Under the pieces are notes generated by a model. The model ran no database searches and was not told where the DNA came from. It saw only the letters and a list, made by a program, of their open reading frames with translations. Positions 45,437-56,191 of a stretch of DNA of 64,000 nucleotides are shown one piece after another (position 1 is the first letter of the stretch; each line of letters opens with the position of its first letter). A program made the translations under genes and the position numbers. This DNA comes from Lophium mytilinum (taxonomy: Eukaryota; Ascomycota; Dothideomycetes; Mytilinidiales; Mytilinidiaceae), in NCBI GenBank assembly GCA_010093605.1, contig MU004182.1, positions 2,155,195 to 2,219,194 on the forward strand, written 5' to 3'.

Positions 45437-47248
45437 CTAGTCTAATTCCATCAAGAGTCTTATAGAATATACAATTATCATCCACAAATCAAGAATGATA
45501 ATACTGAGTGGTAGCATCAAAGGCAGCGATGGTCCGGCATGTCTACGAGGTGGGCTGCTTCTGACCTCCCCTTCAAACACGCTGAACCGCAAAGTATCAG
45601 GAGCATTTAGATCCGCCCTCGCAATCCTGGTCTCCCTTGCCGCCATGTTGAAGGCATCCCACTCCGCGGCCACAGAGTCAGGCGAGCTTTTAAGAGCTCG
45701 TTCCAGCGCCCGACGGTGATCTACATCCAGTGCTCCCTCATCATCGCTATTGAGCCCTGAGGGTTCGAACACTGCGGGGCCATTGTAAACCCTCGGTCCT
45801 AGAAGCCATAAGGTCTCAAGCTTATATTGAGCTTTGAGCCAGAGGAAAACATCTCCCCAAAGGGGTTGCCAGTCTCCTAGGACGGGGGACTTTGTCGGAT
45901 TGAGATTGACGTTGCCGAGAGCGAGATGGCGAAGATGTTTCAGCCCGCGAAAGACTTCTCTGATGTCGTTTACAGCTGTGCCTGAGTCACCTCCTAGCAA
46001 GAGCCGAATGGATCGGGCTTCCTGCAACGCTCCTCTCTGCCTGGCGTCTTTGAGGACCGTCCATATGCTTCTTGGGAATATTGTAAAAGCTGGGTCGTAT
46101 AATGTGAGTTCGAGTCTCTCGAGCTTAGAGGCGGCGGCGAGGAGTCCCCCTAAAGCGAGTGCGTCGTCACTGAAACTGAGGTCAAACGGGAAAAAAATGC
46201 TCAGATTTAGTTGCTTGAGATTGCCAATAACAGTGGGCAGATAGGACGGGCTCAGCCGCGCAATTGTATGGCAGGCCAAGCCTTCCGAGCATAGGTTAAC
46301 GTCTTCGTAGAAGGGTGCGCCCGCCGTAGAGAGGGATGCGAGTTGCGAGTGGCTCGTCGACAGAGCTTCGAGAATGTAATCAAGTACGGAGCGACCGTCC
46401 ATGTCTTCCTCGGGGAGATAATTATTGCCGTTGGGTGGATTGCGTCCGGGGAATTGTTTGAACCCGTCCACGGTGAACGGATGGTAGCGTATGTGCTGGA
46501 GTTTTGTGAAGCGTGGTAAACTGTACGAAAGGTACTGCATGAACTCGCTAGACTGTCGAAAAGTCTGTTCGCTGTAGTAGCGACGTTTGTATGTGGCCCA
46601 CTTCCTCGAATTAGAGGAATGCTCTCTCCAAGATTCAGGGATACCGGTGAATGTCACCACCGAAAAAGTGAGCGTATTTGCCCATTTGGTGATATCCGGC
46701 ATCTCGGAAAGGTATTTGAGGCCGTCCATGCTCGCCTTAGTCGCGACAAAGGTAGTAGACTCCACCACCTTTGCAAATGATTTGATGGCAGCCCATTTCC
46801 ACTCTGAGGAGACCTGTCGTGCATTTTTGATATCCAGCTTAGAAGCTTCCGTCAGCGATTTGAACGAGCCATGGTCTTGATAGACCTCCAGTTGTTGGAT
46901 CACAATCTCAGCCAATTCTGCCGGAAGTTTGATAGAGCATTTCGGTGCTACCGAAGATGTTATTTCGAGGCCCGCCACTTTTGAAACCAGGCTGTTTGCT
47001 AGAAGAGACCACGTGTCGATAGTATGGATCGCCTCCTCCAGACAATCAGGAGGAGTTGTAAGGGAAGTTCCCATTTCGAGGTCTCGTGATTCAGGGCCAC
47101 ATTTTCCTTTAGGAAACTTCGTTAAATACTCACTATGGTAGAAGGGTTGAAATGTTTCTCTGAAGTTGGACTGGGGATCGGAACTTTGCTGATGGTGAGT
47201 TTTCCAATCGCAGTGGGGACACGAATCATATTCGGTTGAAGATACCAT
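45437..47248 (-). CDS. F-box-like / leucine-rich-repeat protein
   Basis: Single exon of 603 aa from ATG 47248 (the frame extends upstream but without an ATG). An N-terminal CPHCDWK could bind metal. At about 105-165 the KLPAELAEIVIQQLE stretch followed by ARQVSSEWKWAA has the F-box pattern that binds Skp1. The rest shows irregular leucine-rich segments (LKQLNLSIFFPFDL, LERLELTLYDP, LKHLRHLALGNVNL) spaced like degenerate LRRs used for substrate capture. The last 25 residues are hydrophobic (LPLSIIILDLWMIIVYSI) and may be a tail anchor, which is odd for an F-box protein. Substrate unknown. Confidence 0.72.
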   Translation of the reverse strand: MVSSTEYDSCPHCDWKTHHQQSSDPQSNFRETFQPFYHSEYLTKFPKGKCGPESRDLEMGTSLTTPPDCLEEAIHTIDTWSLLANSLVSKVAGLEITSSVAPKCSIKLPAELAEIVIQQLEVYQDHGSFKSLTEASKLDIKNARQVSSEWKWAAIKSFAKVVESTTFVATKASMDGLKYLSEMPDITKWANTLTFSVVTFTGIPESWREHSSNSRKWATYKRRYYSEQTFRQSSEFMQYLSYSLPRFTKLQHIRYHPFTVDGFKQFPGRNPPNGNNYLPEEDMDGRSVLDYILEALSTSHSQLASLSTAGAPFYEDVNLCSEGLACHTIARLSPSYLPTVIGNLKQLNLSIFFPFDLSFSDDALALGGLLAAASKLERLELTLYDPAFTIFPRSIWTVLKDARQRGALQEARSIRLLLGGDSGTAVNDIREVFRGLKHLRHLALGNVNLNPTKSPVLGDWQPLWGDVFLWLKAQYKLETLWLLGPRVYNGPAVFEPSGLNSDDEGALDVDHRRALERALKSSPDSVAAEWDAFNMAARETRIARADLNAPDTLRFSVFEGEVRSSPPRRHAGPSLPLMLPLSIIILDLWMIIVYSIRLLMELD

Positions 47249-48639
47249 GGTACCCACGATTCTTCGCCTGGCTCTAGACACACGAAGAAACGTAGATCAA
47301 TTGGACTTTTGATTCCACAATGGGTAACCTCCTCATCATTCCTCGTTCCTTCCTTCTCCACTTCCATAACACAGAATGCCAGTTCCAATCTTGACGTCTT
47401 CGCCATTACTTCTCCCTTCATATCCTATGGAGACTTTAGCACTTCTGTCTCGCGAAGAAACTGATCTACTAGAAATATAATCGAATATTCTTGTCTAGAA
47501 CTCTAGGAAAAGGTACAGTTTGTGCGGCTTTCCCAAGCTCTTCAGGAACAACCACTAGCGGTCCTGCCTTGTACCCCTTGTTAACCTTATCCTCTGTTCA
47601 CTATAGCAACTTTGACCCGTCCTAAGAAGCACTCACGCTACTAGAATCCAACTCCATCCCTTGAATTCTGATTTCATGGGCTGTACTTGGGATTCTGCCC
47701 TTAAAATCTTCAAACACTGCAACAAGCGGCCGGATCCCAACGGCAACACCTATGGTCTGCTGGAATGTGCGACTGGCTAGACGTATGAATTTAATTAGAT
47801 CTGGGTTGAGGGTCGGTCGGAAAAAGGTGCCATGTCCTATAATAGCCTCAGTCGAGAATCATCAATGCGCTCTTGATCTGAAAGGCAGCAACATCCTTCA
47901 ATTGCGGCATCGCAAGGTAGAATGACTCCTCATAAAACCTGTACACTAGTTTGCCACTACCTGAGGAGCTTTTAAGTATTTTCAGCGTTCAGAAGAGAGA
48001 AGTGTGGCAATTTAGACAACTAGTGAGCTTATGGGTCATTTTGACAGTGACAACTTGGTGTACACGGATCAAAGGTGTATGCGCTGCCACTAGTTTCTAC
48101 TAGTACTTAGACGCCCTATCGATATTGATAGGGAAGTAAGTGTATGGATACTTATGGCAAGTCACTGTGGAGCAGACTTAGCCAAAGAGAAATATATATT
48201 TAGCTCACAGATTTCCAGACGCTCTTCCTACTCTTCATTCCCGATAGCAGACAATCTTTACGGATAATAGCGTATGTTAGCCCCTGAATTCTGCTTCGGC
48301 AGTCCCAAAATACTTATTCGGGCCGACCGCTGGCACCCTGTGGGACCCACAGCACACGCGTTCGTCAACGAATCACTATACGTCAACACTAACGTGGACT
48401 TTTCAGCTTTTGTTTATCGAACTTGGGTGGATTCGAGGTCACGCAATGCGTTTAATACTAAAGCTCCGTTAACTAGCAAGTGGCTGAATTTTCACGCTTG
48501 TATATTCTCCTTCATTCTTTATTTCATTTTCTCTTACGTGGTAATATCTACCTTTGTACTATGTACAGCCGTACTTTCGTTCCCCTGCCTGAGCACTCGT
48601 TCTATTCGGCTTCCAACCTATCAATTCTTGTCAATAGAT
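47249..48639. other. Intergenic / promoter region of the CRH gene
   Basis: About 1.4 kb. A long plus-strand frame that runs into the CRH signal peptide from 48274 is treated as 5' leader because the signal peptide begins at 48640. A tatatatttag element lies near 48195. No gene was recognised. Confidence 0.4.
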
Positions 48640-49716
48640 ATGCTATCTCTTAAGCTCAAGGCGATCCTGTGCCTGACACTCGCTTCATCCACTCTCGCTC
48701 AAACATCGAGTCCGTGCAATCCCACTACCAACAGTATGCCCATCCCCCTCCAGTCTAATTCTCCTGTCATAGTCTAAGCCAGAGCCACAGCAACCTGCTC
48801 CGCCGACTCCGGCCTCTCCGCGAGCACTTACAGCATCGACTTCACCAGCAGCAGCGACAACAATACCTGGACCACCACCGCCGGCAACGTCTCCTACACC
48901 TCTTCCGGCGCCGAATTCAAAATCACCAAACGCGGCGACTCGCCCACCATCCAAACATCCTGGTACCTCTTCTTCGGCGTGATAGAAGTGCACCTCCGCG
49001 CCGCACCCGGTACCGGCATCGTCTCCAGCGTCGTGCTCGAGTCCGACGACCTCGATGAAATCGACTGGGAGTTCCTCGGCGGGAACAGCAGCAAAGTCGA
49101 AACCAACTACTTCGGGAAGGGGAATACCACAAGTTACGACCGCGCGGTGTACTACGGCGTAGATGACGCGCAGAGCACTTCGCACAACTATACGGTAGAG
49201 TGGACGAAAGAGTACACCACCTGGTATGTGGATGGCAGCGCGAAGCGGACGCTGAATTACGCGGATGCGCTGCTAGGAAAGAACTATCCGCAGACGCCGA
49301 TGCGGTTGAAGTTGGGGATCTGGGCCGGTGGGGATAGCGAGGAGAATAGTGCGGGGACGGTGGAGTGGGCGGGGGGCGAGACGGATTATAGTGATGGCCC
49401 GTTTACGATGTATGTGGAGAGGGTAAAGGTGACGAACTATAATCCTGGGGGAAGCTATTCGTACCGGGATCAGACGGGGGATTTGTCGAGTATTGAGGTC
49501 AGCAATGCTACGGATGCGAATTCCACGGGAGGGAACGTGTCTGAGGTCACGGGAACGACGGCTTTGGCGACAGGGACGGCGGCCGCTGAGACGAGTACGG
49601 GGACTGCGGCTGCCGAGAAGACAGTGACGACTGGTGCGGCGTCTCTTCTGTCGTTACAGGCATCCAGTGTCGTGCTAAGTATGCTTGTCATATTGCCTGT
49701 CATTTTTGTTGCCTGA
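48640..49716 (+). CDS. GPI-anchored CRH-type chitin-glucan transglycosidase (GH16)
   Basis: Exons 48640-48733 and 48791-49716 (57-bp intron) encode 339 aa. A signal peptide (MLSLKLKAILCLTLASSTLAQ) is followed by a cysteine-bearing start and the GH16 domain. The catalytic DEIDWEF motif (Glu121, Asp123, Glu125) holds nucleophile and acid/base. WTKEYTTWYVDG and PMRLKLGIWAGGD are typical CRH substrate-groove blocks. After about residue 240 comes a Ser/Thr/Ala-rich stalk, then a hydrophobic tail (VVLSMLVILPVIFVA) expected to be replaced by a GPI anchor. The enzyme joins chitin to beta-glucan in the wall. It lacks a CBM18 chitin-binding domain, as in Crh2-less short forms. Confidence 0.93.
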
Positions 49717-50201
49717 GAAATGGTTGAATTGACTCTACCAATAAGCATCTAGTTAGGGCAGGAGGAACGCATGCACTGTAGATAATCGAATAACGCATCT
49801 AGCGTAGGGTCTAGGGTGACGCAATCAATGAAAGACTTTCGAAGATGATGGCTGCTATAACAGTAAACCAATTGAGTAGGCGAAAAGAAATGATAGCATT
49901 ACTGAACCTTGACGCGAAAAGAAAAAATCGGAATACGCTGGATCGAATTGTGTAGAAGAAGCATGGTACCCATCAAGATCTCTGCCTTTGTGCAAAGAAA
50001 GTTATATCCGATCTTCTTTGTGCGCTCTCTTTAGTAGCTCAATGTATGACAGGCAGTTGAAGAATGAACGAACTAAGAGAGCTAGAAAACAAGCATTACG
50101 AACATGTTGGAAGTGCGAAAGCGCGCCATGATAAACTCTCGCGACATTAGGATGCCAATTTTCAAACCCCGGTACTTGTCATAAGCTTCTCGTTGGGAAC
50201 A
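49717..50201. other. Intergenic, nothing recognised
   Basis: About 485 bp between convergent genes. No feature supported. Confidence 0.3.
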
Positions 50202-50737
50202 TCAGATGATGGTGATCTCTCTCATCTCGGTATTCTGGTCCCATAGCTCATCATCTGGCTCATATTTGAAATAATGATGATATGGTAAAACGAGTCCGAT
50301 CCGCCCATAAGCTCCTGGAATCTGCTCGGATATCCCTAAGAGGATGAGTTCGGAATTGACAATATGACGGTCTCGGCCAACGACTAAGCCGTGAACATTG
50401 CCCATTACAGTCAAAGGCTGCGAAGACGCTGATCGGCATATGGTAGTTTCCACTTGGTCCATTGCATCAAGACCATTACCACTGATAAGGGCGGTGTCGG
50501 CCCGGGCAGTACAGTGTCTCCAACCTAGCGATTCAATCGAAGGGTCATAGCCAGATGAACAGAACCAGTCACATCATCATCTTCAATAATTCCGGCCATT
50601 TTCAATCGTACGACGAGCCCTCGTAGTCGAAGACTGGCTTGAGTGTTTCCCATGGGATTGGAGACAGCGAGGGTAGAATGAATTTCTAGGATAGCCAGGG
50701 GACAGTTGACCGCCTCGAAAGGCGGGTTTTCATACAC
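50202..50737 (-). pseudogene. HET-type C-terminal fragment
   Basis: Coding-like sequence in two frames: EGDIVYENPPFEAVNCPLAI through LRLRGLVVRLKMAG to DDDVTG, then WRHCTARADT through PGAYGRIGLVL to a final REITII at 50202. A 41-bp GTTCTG...CTAG intron would join them in phase. The order of a RGLLxxL-like segment, a D/N-rich middle, a VLxP/YxRIG segment and an end in ITII resembles the C-terminal tail of heterokaryon-incompatibility (HET domain) proteins. No HET core is seen and no ATG starts the block, so it is probably a fragment or a distant last exon. It abuts the ankyrin part of the NLR-like gene. Confidence 0.35.
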
Positions 50738-53190
50738 TATGTCGCCCTCTATTCATGCCCATGAGAAAGACGGAGCCCTTCCTGACATAGGCTATTATTT
50801 GGATTCCCATAGCAGCCGAATACCAGACATGTACGCGACCGATGTTTCTCTCCACCGACGTCCATTTTTCATCAGCACGTTCCTCAAGGCTCTTGAGTGA
50901 AACGGCACCATGATCGCGGAGAGTCTGCGCGATGAGTTTTCTATCCTGTATCTCGTCCTCAAGGGTCTTGATCCTATCGTCCAGATTCCCCTTAGTCCCA
51001 TTGTAATGACGTTCGTCATAGCGGTCTAGGAGGCTATCAGGCTCATCCGCCAAGTACCTTGTATCGTGCCATTCCTCATTAAAAATGTAGCACTTCCACG
51101 ATGCGCCTTTGGTGCATTTCCTGGACCGCCGTTGCCGCGATTTCTTCATGAGGTCTTTGCGCTCATTGATGAGATCCTGCTTCTCGTACTCCCGTCGCTT
51201 TATTGCTGCCATCGCTATGTTGAGAGATAGGCCATCGAGTAAGATTCTGTTTAGATCGACCTCTTTCCTCTTGCAAAGTGCTTTGACTATTTCGATGTAG
51301 GACTTGTCAAACTCGGCTCCAAAGGAGTACTGATTGGCAGGACGAGTTGCCATGACAGCCACCTCGAGAGGGTCAATTTGTGACTGCCCAACCTCGATCT
51401 TCAGTCGAGGATCGGCTAAGAGGGCTTGCACGATCTCGAAATAACCCCGCTTAGCTGCCTCATGGATCGGTTGAGGGTAAAGGTAATCACCCACTCGGCC
51501 AGATAGGTTCAAGTCTGTCCTTGGATCCGCCACGACAAGCTTGACCGCTTCAAGGTTATCAGCATCGACTACGCGAAGAAGTAGAGAACTGTAACTCGAT
51601 GTGAGATAGTTGACATCGACATCAGCCCGGCGCAATAAAGCGGCGAGTACGTCTAGCACGACGCTACTATCGAGATCATCCTTGATGAACTTAGGAGGAT
51701 CACCAACATCCAGATCGGGCCGTTCCAGAAGCTGTACTAGCATTGTGCGAATCGTGGATGTGGCGCGTCGGGTGCCGAGCCCAACGCATATGGACCTTGC
51801 TGAGTAGTTCCATTCATCCTTCGCATTGATGTCAATGTCATTGCGCGAGAGGAGTATCTTCCAGAGAGCATGTGCGCGGTCATCAGGTACATAAACGACT
51901 TCTTCTGCACACAGCATGAGTACTGTTTGCTGCCATTTGCCCCTGGCATTGAAGGATACGTCAGTCCGTCCAGCCAACATTTCTATCACCTTCCAGCCAT
52001 CATTTTCCAGGGCGGCTGTCAGTACCTTCGTTCTGTGCCGGCTCTCAAAGGCATCTTTGGCTCCACTATCCAAGAGTAACTTCAGCAGCTCCAGATTCTG
52101 GTGTCTGATGGCAGAACCGAAAAGAGACCGAGTCCAATCTGGTCCTTCCCCAAAAGTTTCCTCGATCAAGGCCCCATGACGAATTAGGATGGTAGCAAGG
52201 CTGGCGGCGTTGTCCAAACAGCATCTCACGGCCTGTAGCGGCGTAACCCCCTCGTTGTCTCATCTGTTTGCGTCGGCCCCGCGGAATAACAACAGAGTAT
52301 AGATTGCCTCATGGCCACATTCTACAGCTAGGTGAAGGGGGGTTTTCCCAGTTGCGTTCGGCGAATCAGTGGTCGCACCTGATCGCAGCAGAGCATTGAC
52401 GGCTGGAGCACTTCCATATGATACGACCAGATGCAGCGCACTGTCGCCGTCATCGTTCGTACTCTTTGGGTCTGCGCCCAGCTTCAGTAAACTTTCTACT
52501 ACCTTCAGACGAACCAGACGAACTAAGCGCTCTCGGTCAACCGCCACAATGAGAGCTCGGTTGAGGAGTGGTTGAAGTTCCGCACGGAGCACAGGAAAAC
52601 TCGGTGATGCTCGGCTGGCCCATATATGATCGAGTATAGTTTGAGTAACGCCATTTTCGAGATACTCGTCAGCTTGCCACTTGGAACTGGGTACAAGAGC
52701 CAGTGATAGAGCAGTCAATCCGTTTTCGTCTCTTGCAAGGAGGTTGGCGCCTTTGTCCAACAATAATGTTACAATGGAAGCATTGACTCCCTCTTCGACA
52801 TCATCTTCCTCCGACTCCCGCAGAAAAGTCAATAAAGGAGTTGAGTCGTACAGAACTGCCTCAATCTCAACCTGAGGCGTTTCAAGCAGCAGTTTGGTCA
52901 TGGGTAGGTTGCTTGCTGCAACTGCAAGATGCAGCGCCCACAGCAACGACGAGCGGAAGTGCGGTGAATCTCGCCGCATGACTTCGGGATTGAGCAAGGC
53001 CAGAACCAACGTCGTCGAAGGGAGCTTACATGCTGACATGAATAGAGATCGGTGCCAGCACATTGTGAACCCAAACGGAGCTATAAGTTGGAAGCCCTCG
53101 ATGCAAGCCTGGACATCCTGAGCATTCTCTGAGTCACCAAGGTGGCCTTCGATGAAGTCAACCACAAGGCCAGTATGCCGAGGAGGAACT
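50730..53190 (-). pseudogene. Ankyrin-repeat portion of the NLR-like gene, out of frame with the NACHT part
   Basis: Two consecutive frames (about 53190-52260 and 52259-50730) encode ankyrin repeats, for example TGKTPLHLAVECGHEAIYTLL, DGDSALHLVV and QPIHEAAKRGYFEIVQALL, at least ten in all. They end in a charged coiled region (about 51160-50950) and a short hydrophobic segment. A TGA at 52262-52260 separates GADANR from DNEGVTPLQ, which are otherwise one continuous repeat in the same frame; CGA to TGA would be a single C-to-T change. Upstream, the array begins HTGLVVDFIE one base out of frame with the NACHT exon. Read as the C-terminal sensor half of the gene at 53081-55790, now disconnected, or as affected by sequence error. 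Confidence 0.7.
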
Positions 53191-55790
53191 GTTCATGCTG
53201 GAGGGAGGGCCAGATGTCGGCGAGACATGTCAACGCTCTGCCGTCCATTTGTCGAATTTGAGGTTCAACCTCCGTCCAATCGGAATCTTCATCAACAGCT
53301 GTATCTGAAGTATTGGCTGGCGTACTCGCATCTTTCAACTTCATCTGCATGAATTCTGCAACCAGCTCATCGTCGCCAATAGCGACAATGCTCTCGAGAG
53401 ACTCTTTATTCTTTGCCAACATCTCTCCAATCTTCTTATCAAGTGACCAGTACTGAATGGCCTGGCAGCAAACGTCTTCGGAGTACTTTGCAGCCGCAGC
53501 GGCGAAAATTGATTCCATTTTGTCCATCTCTACTGCTGCCGATAAGGCAAGGAGATGGTACATTCTTTGCCTGCCTTTCTGGGTTACTTCCTCGCTTCGG
53601 GGCCGGGCCTCATCCAGGAAAAGCAACCCCGACTTCAGCATTAGCTTCATGACAGTGTAGTGGATAAACCGTACTCTTGGGTAATCGTCGGCCTCTTGGT
53701 AGATTTCAAGCAGCCCACAGGATAAAGCTGGCAGCATTCGATCCAACTGTTCGTCATCTGAGATGTGAGAAGCTCCCCCCGTCGCATTCTTGATTTCGGG
53801 TATAGTCCAGCTCTCGTTCACATTCAATAGCGATCGTATGGAGCTCAGCCTAGGCCTAGACTCGCATAAACACATGAGTTGAAAAATGCGCAGGGCGGCG
53901 CGATGATCCCTAGTGGGAAGACTGTGTAAAGCAGATTCGTAAATCCGTTCTATGTGTTCAGGGACGTCGTTCTTGGCTCTTGATATGATGTACTCATCTG
54001 AAAGTCCCAGAAGCTTGCTTTCTCTAACCTTGTCTAGAGTGGACGCCAACCAGCGGAAGTTGCCCCCAGCTAGTTGCCTGATTTCCCACCACGTCTTGAA
54101 AGGGAGGTCAAGGCCCGTGTGGGCCAGTGTAGATTCGACCACGGAATGAATGTCCTTGTCGTTCTCGTTCTCCATACAGATGCATTTTTCCGCGCCCACC
54201 GGTATTAGCCTTGGATAATGGCGAGATGAGAAGGCGAGAGATATGGAGTGCGGCTTCGCGTGATTCTTATTACCGAGTTCGTAGAAGGAGTGTACCAAAC
54301 GGCGGACTATGTCCACGTCCCCCCGGCACTCGTGTAAGTCGTCAATATACTGGCGAACGTCAAATTCATCTAGGGCATCGGTAATCATGCGATGGAAGAA
54401 GTATTCGAGGTCTTCAACATCCCAGTAGTTGTTACCTGGTGATTGTCCTCGTCTCTTCAGAAGCCTTTTGATTTTAGTGCCTAGTCCCTTGATCGGGTGT
54501 TGCAAGAGCTGAACCAGGAGTGACCTGTAGAGTCCCTCAATACTTTGCTGTAGCGGAGCGCTGTCCTGGGCAAAGAAGTGGGAAAGTATGATCGTCGATT
54601 TCAGTAGAGCTTGGTCAGACTTTGCCATATCCAGAATCTTTTTCATCAATGTAGATTTCCCGGTGCCTGGATGACCCTTGATCCATATGATTTGCTTCGT
54701 AGACTTCTTCCACTCCTGATAGGTTGAGTTTGATTCAATCCACAAGAACGTATCAGCATGAGGCGCAGAAATACTATCTTCTCGGCGATAAATCCTTGGG
54801 AAGAACAAGGAATCCATGAAAGCCTGGGCTTCAGTCGACAGCGGCTCCTTCAGATCCGACTTCATCTTCTCGAGATCTTGCTCGTCATCGGTATCGCTGT
54901 CTAGATCATGTCCTAGCCAAGATCGAACATGGTCTTGAATGCGCATATATCCAGCCTCGTAACGGCTGGAAAATTTGCACATGTGGATGTGATTCGCCGG
55001 AATCTGCATCTGAGGATAGCCGTCGATAGTTGCGAATGCTTTTGGTACGATCAAGCCACCAGGGCTGCATTCGCGCTCCTCGTAGAAACAAACCATATTA
55101 AATCTATCACTGTTTCTTCTTGTCCAGTTTCCAAACGAGGATGTCAAGTCGGCAAGCACTGTTGGTAGCGTTAGTAACGAATACCAGACCCGATCGCCCA
55201 AGACGACCCCGGTGCTTGCCTTCAGAGTGCGATTTCAGCACGTCCACGACGCGCGTATTCACACTAACGAACAGGGAGGCAATATTCGCAACGATGGATC
55301 CTAACTTCGCCAGGTCAGATCCCCGATGGGGTGTTCCCAGGAAGCAGATCCCACGCAGACAGCGGTCAAGAGCCCTCTCTGCGCTCTCCTCAGCGGACTC
55401 CGCCGAAACACATAGGGCCTTTTTAGCAACCAGACCGCCTAAACTGTGAGCAACGATGATCACCGGCCTCTTTGCTGCTCTTCTCCCTCGTCTCGCAGCA
55501 AACTCGCCGACCAGGGTCTCTGCATGGTCACGTAGGGTGCCCTGGCCAGCATTGCCGGCGAAGATAGCGACGTCCGCATCGTAGCCAAAGCTTAGAATCC
55601 TCGCGGTAAGGAAATCGTGTGCCAGGAGGTCCAGAGGCCAATATACGTCGGTCTCTGATACCCAGGTCCTGTAGGCATGGCCCCTCAGGCCATGGATGAA
55701 GAGAATGTCGACGTCTGCATTTGGCGGCTGGCGGAGCTCCCGCAGGCCGAGGTGCTGCCCGCCTGGGAAGAGGGACTCTTGCGCCACCAT
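53081..55790 (-). CDS. Alpha/beta-hydrolase-NACHT STAND protein (NLR-like)
   Basis: Exons 55790-55220 and 55158-53081 give 882 aa. Residues about 25-185 are an alpha/beta hydrolase of the SesB/DUF676 kind, with DILFIHGLRGHAYRTW (oxyanion region), the nucleophile elbow AHSLGG and a downstream GTPHRGSD. A linker with GGLIVPKAFATI follows, then the NACHT-type NTPase: Walker A GHPGTGKST (about 355) and Walker B-like MITDALDEFD, and winged-helix-like segments to about 800. The intron is GC-AG (GCAAGC donor, 61 bp) with a TTACTAAC branch and joins SHSE to VLADL, the natural link. Fungal NLRs of this type use the hydrolase as effector and C-terminal repeats as sensor in allorecognition or immunity. 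The repeats lie downstream in another frame. Confidence 0.82.
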
Positions 55791-56191
55791 GCCGCCAACT
55801 GCTGCAAGTTGGATGTGATATAACTGAAATTATAGCGGTGGGATGATAGGGCTACTCAGTGGACAGACCTCTTACAGGCAGAAGGAAAGATGAGTGGAGA
55901 GCGATGGAAACATAACCTTGCAAGGCTGAACGCTTTGTAAAGAATAGTGGCTTTCCAGCTGAAGCCAGCCTTACGCCCCTTCTTGGCCTATGCACGGCTG
56001 TCACACTCAGTGGCCAATCATATCAAGATATACTCGCAGGAACGTATCCATGCTCCCAAATCCCATGGATGAGATTTGAGGCTTGTCGAGCCTATACATT
56101 ACACTCCTTAAGTACTGAACCGCCCGGAATACCATACAGCATGATGTCAAGTTGGGTCGAGCCCGATTGCCGAGTATTCTAAACGGCTCTA
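55791..56191. other. Intergenic region
   Basis: About 400 bp holding the NLR-like promoter and the 3' end region of the next gene. No element recognised. Confidence 0.3.

Noticed and set aside
48274-48639. Longer N-terminus for the CRH enzyme
   Set aside because: The frame continues upstream, but a perfect signal peptide starts at 48640 and the upstream part is not protein-like.
55107-55158. Read-through end of the hydrolase frame (LDILVWKLDKKKQ)
   Set aside because: The coding signal moves to the NACHT frame through the GC-AG intron, so this tail is intron plus wrong frame.
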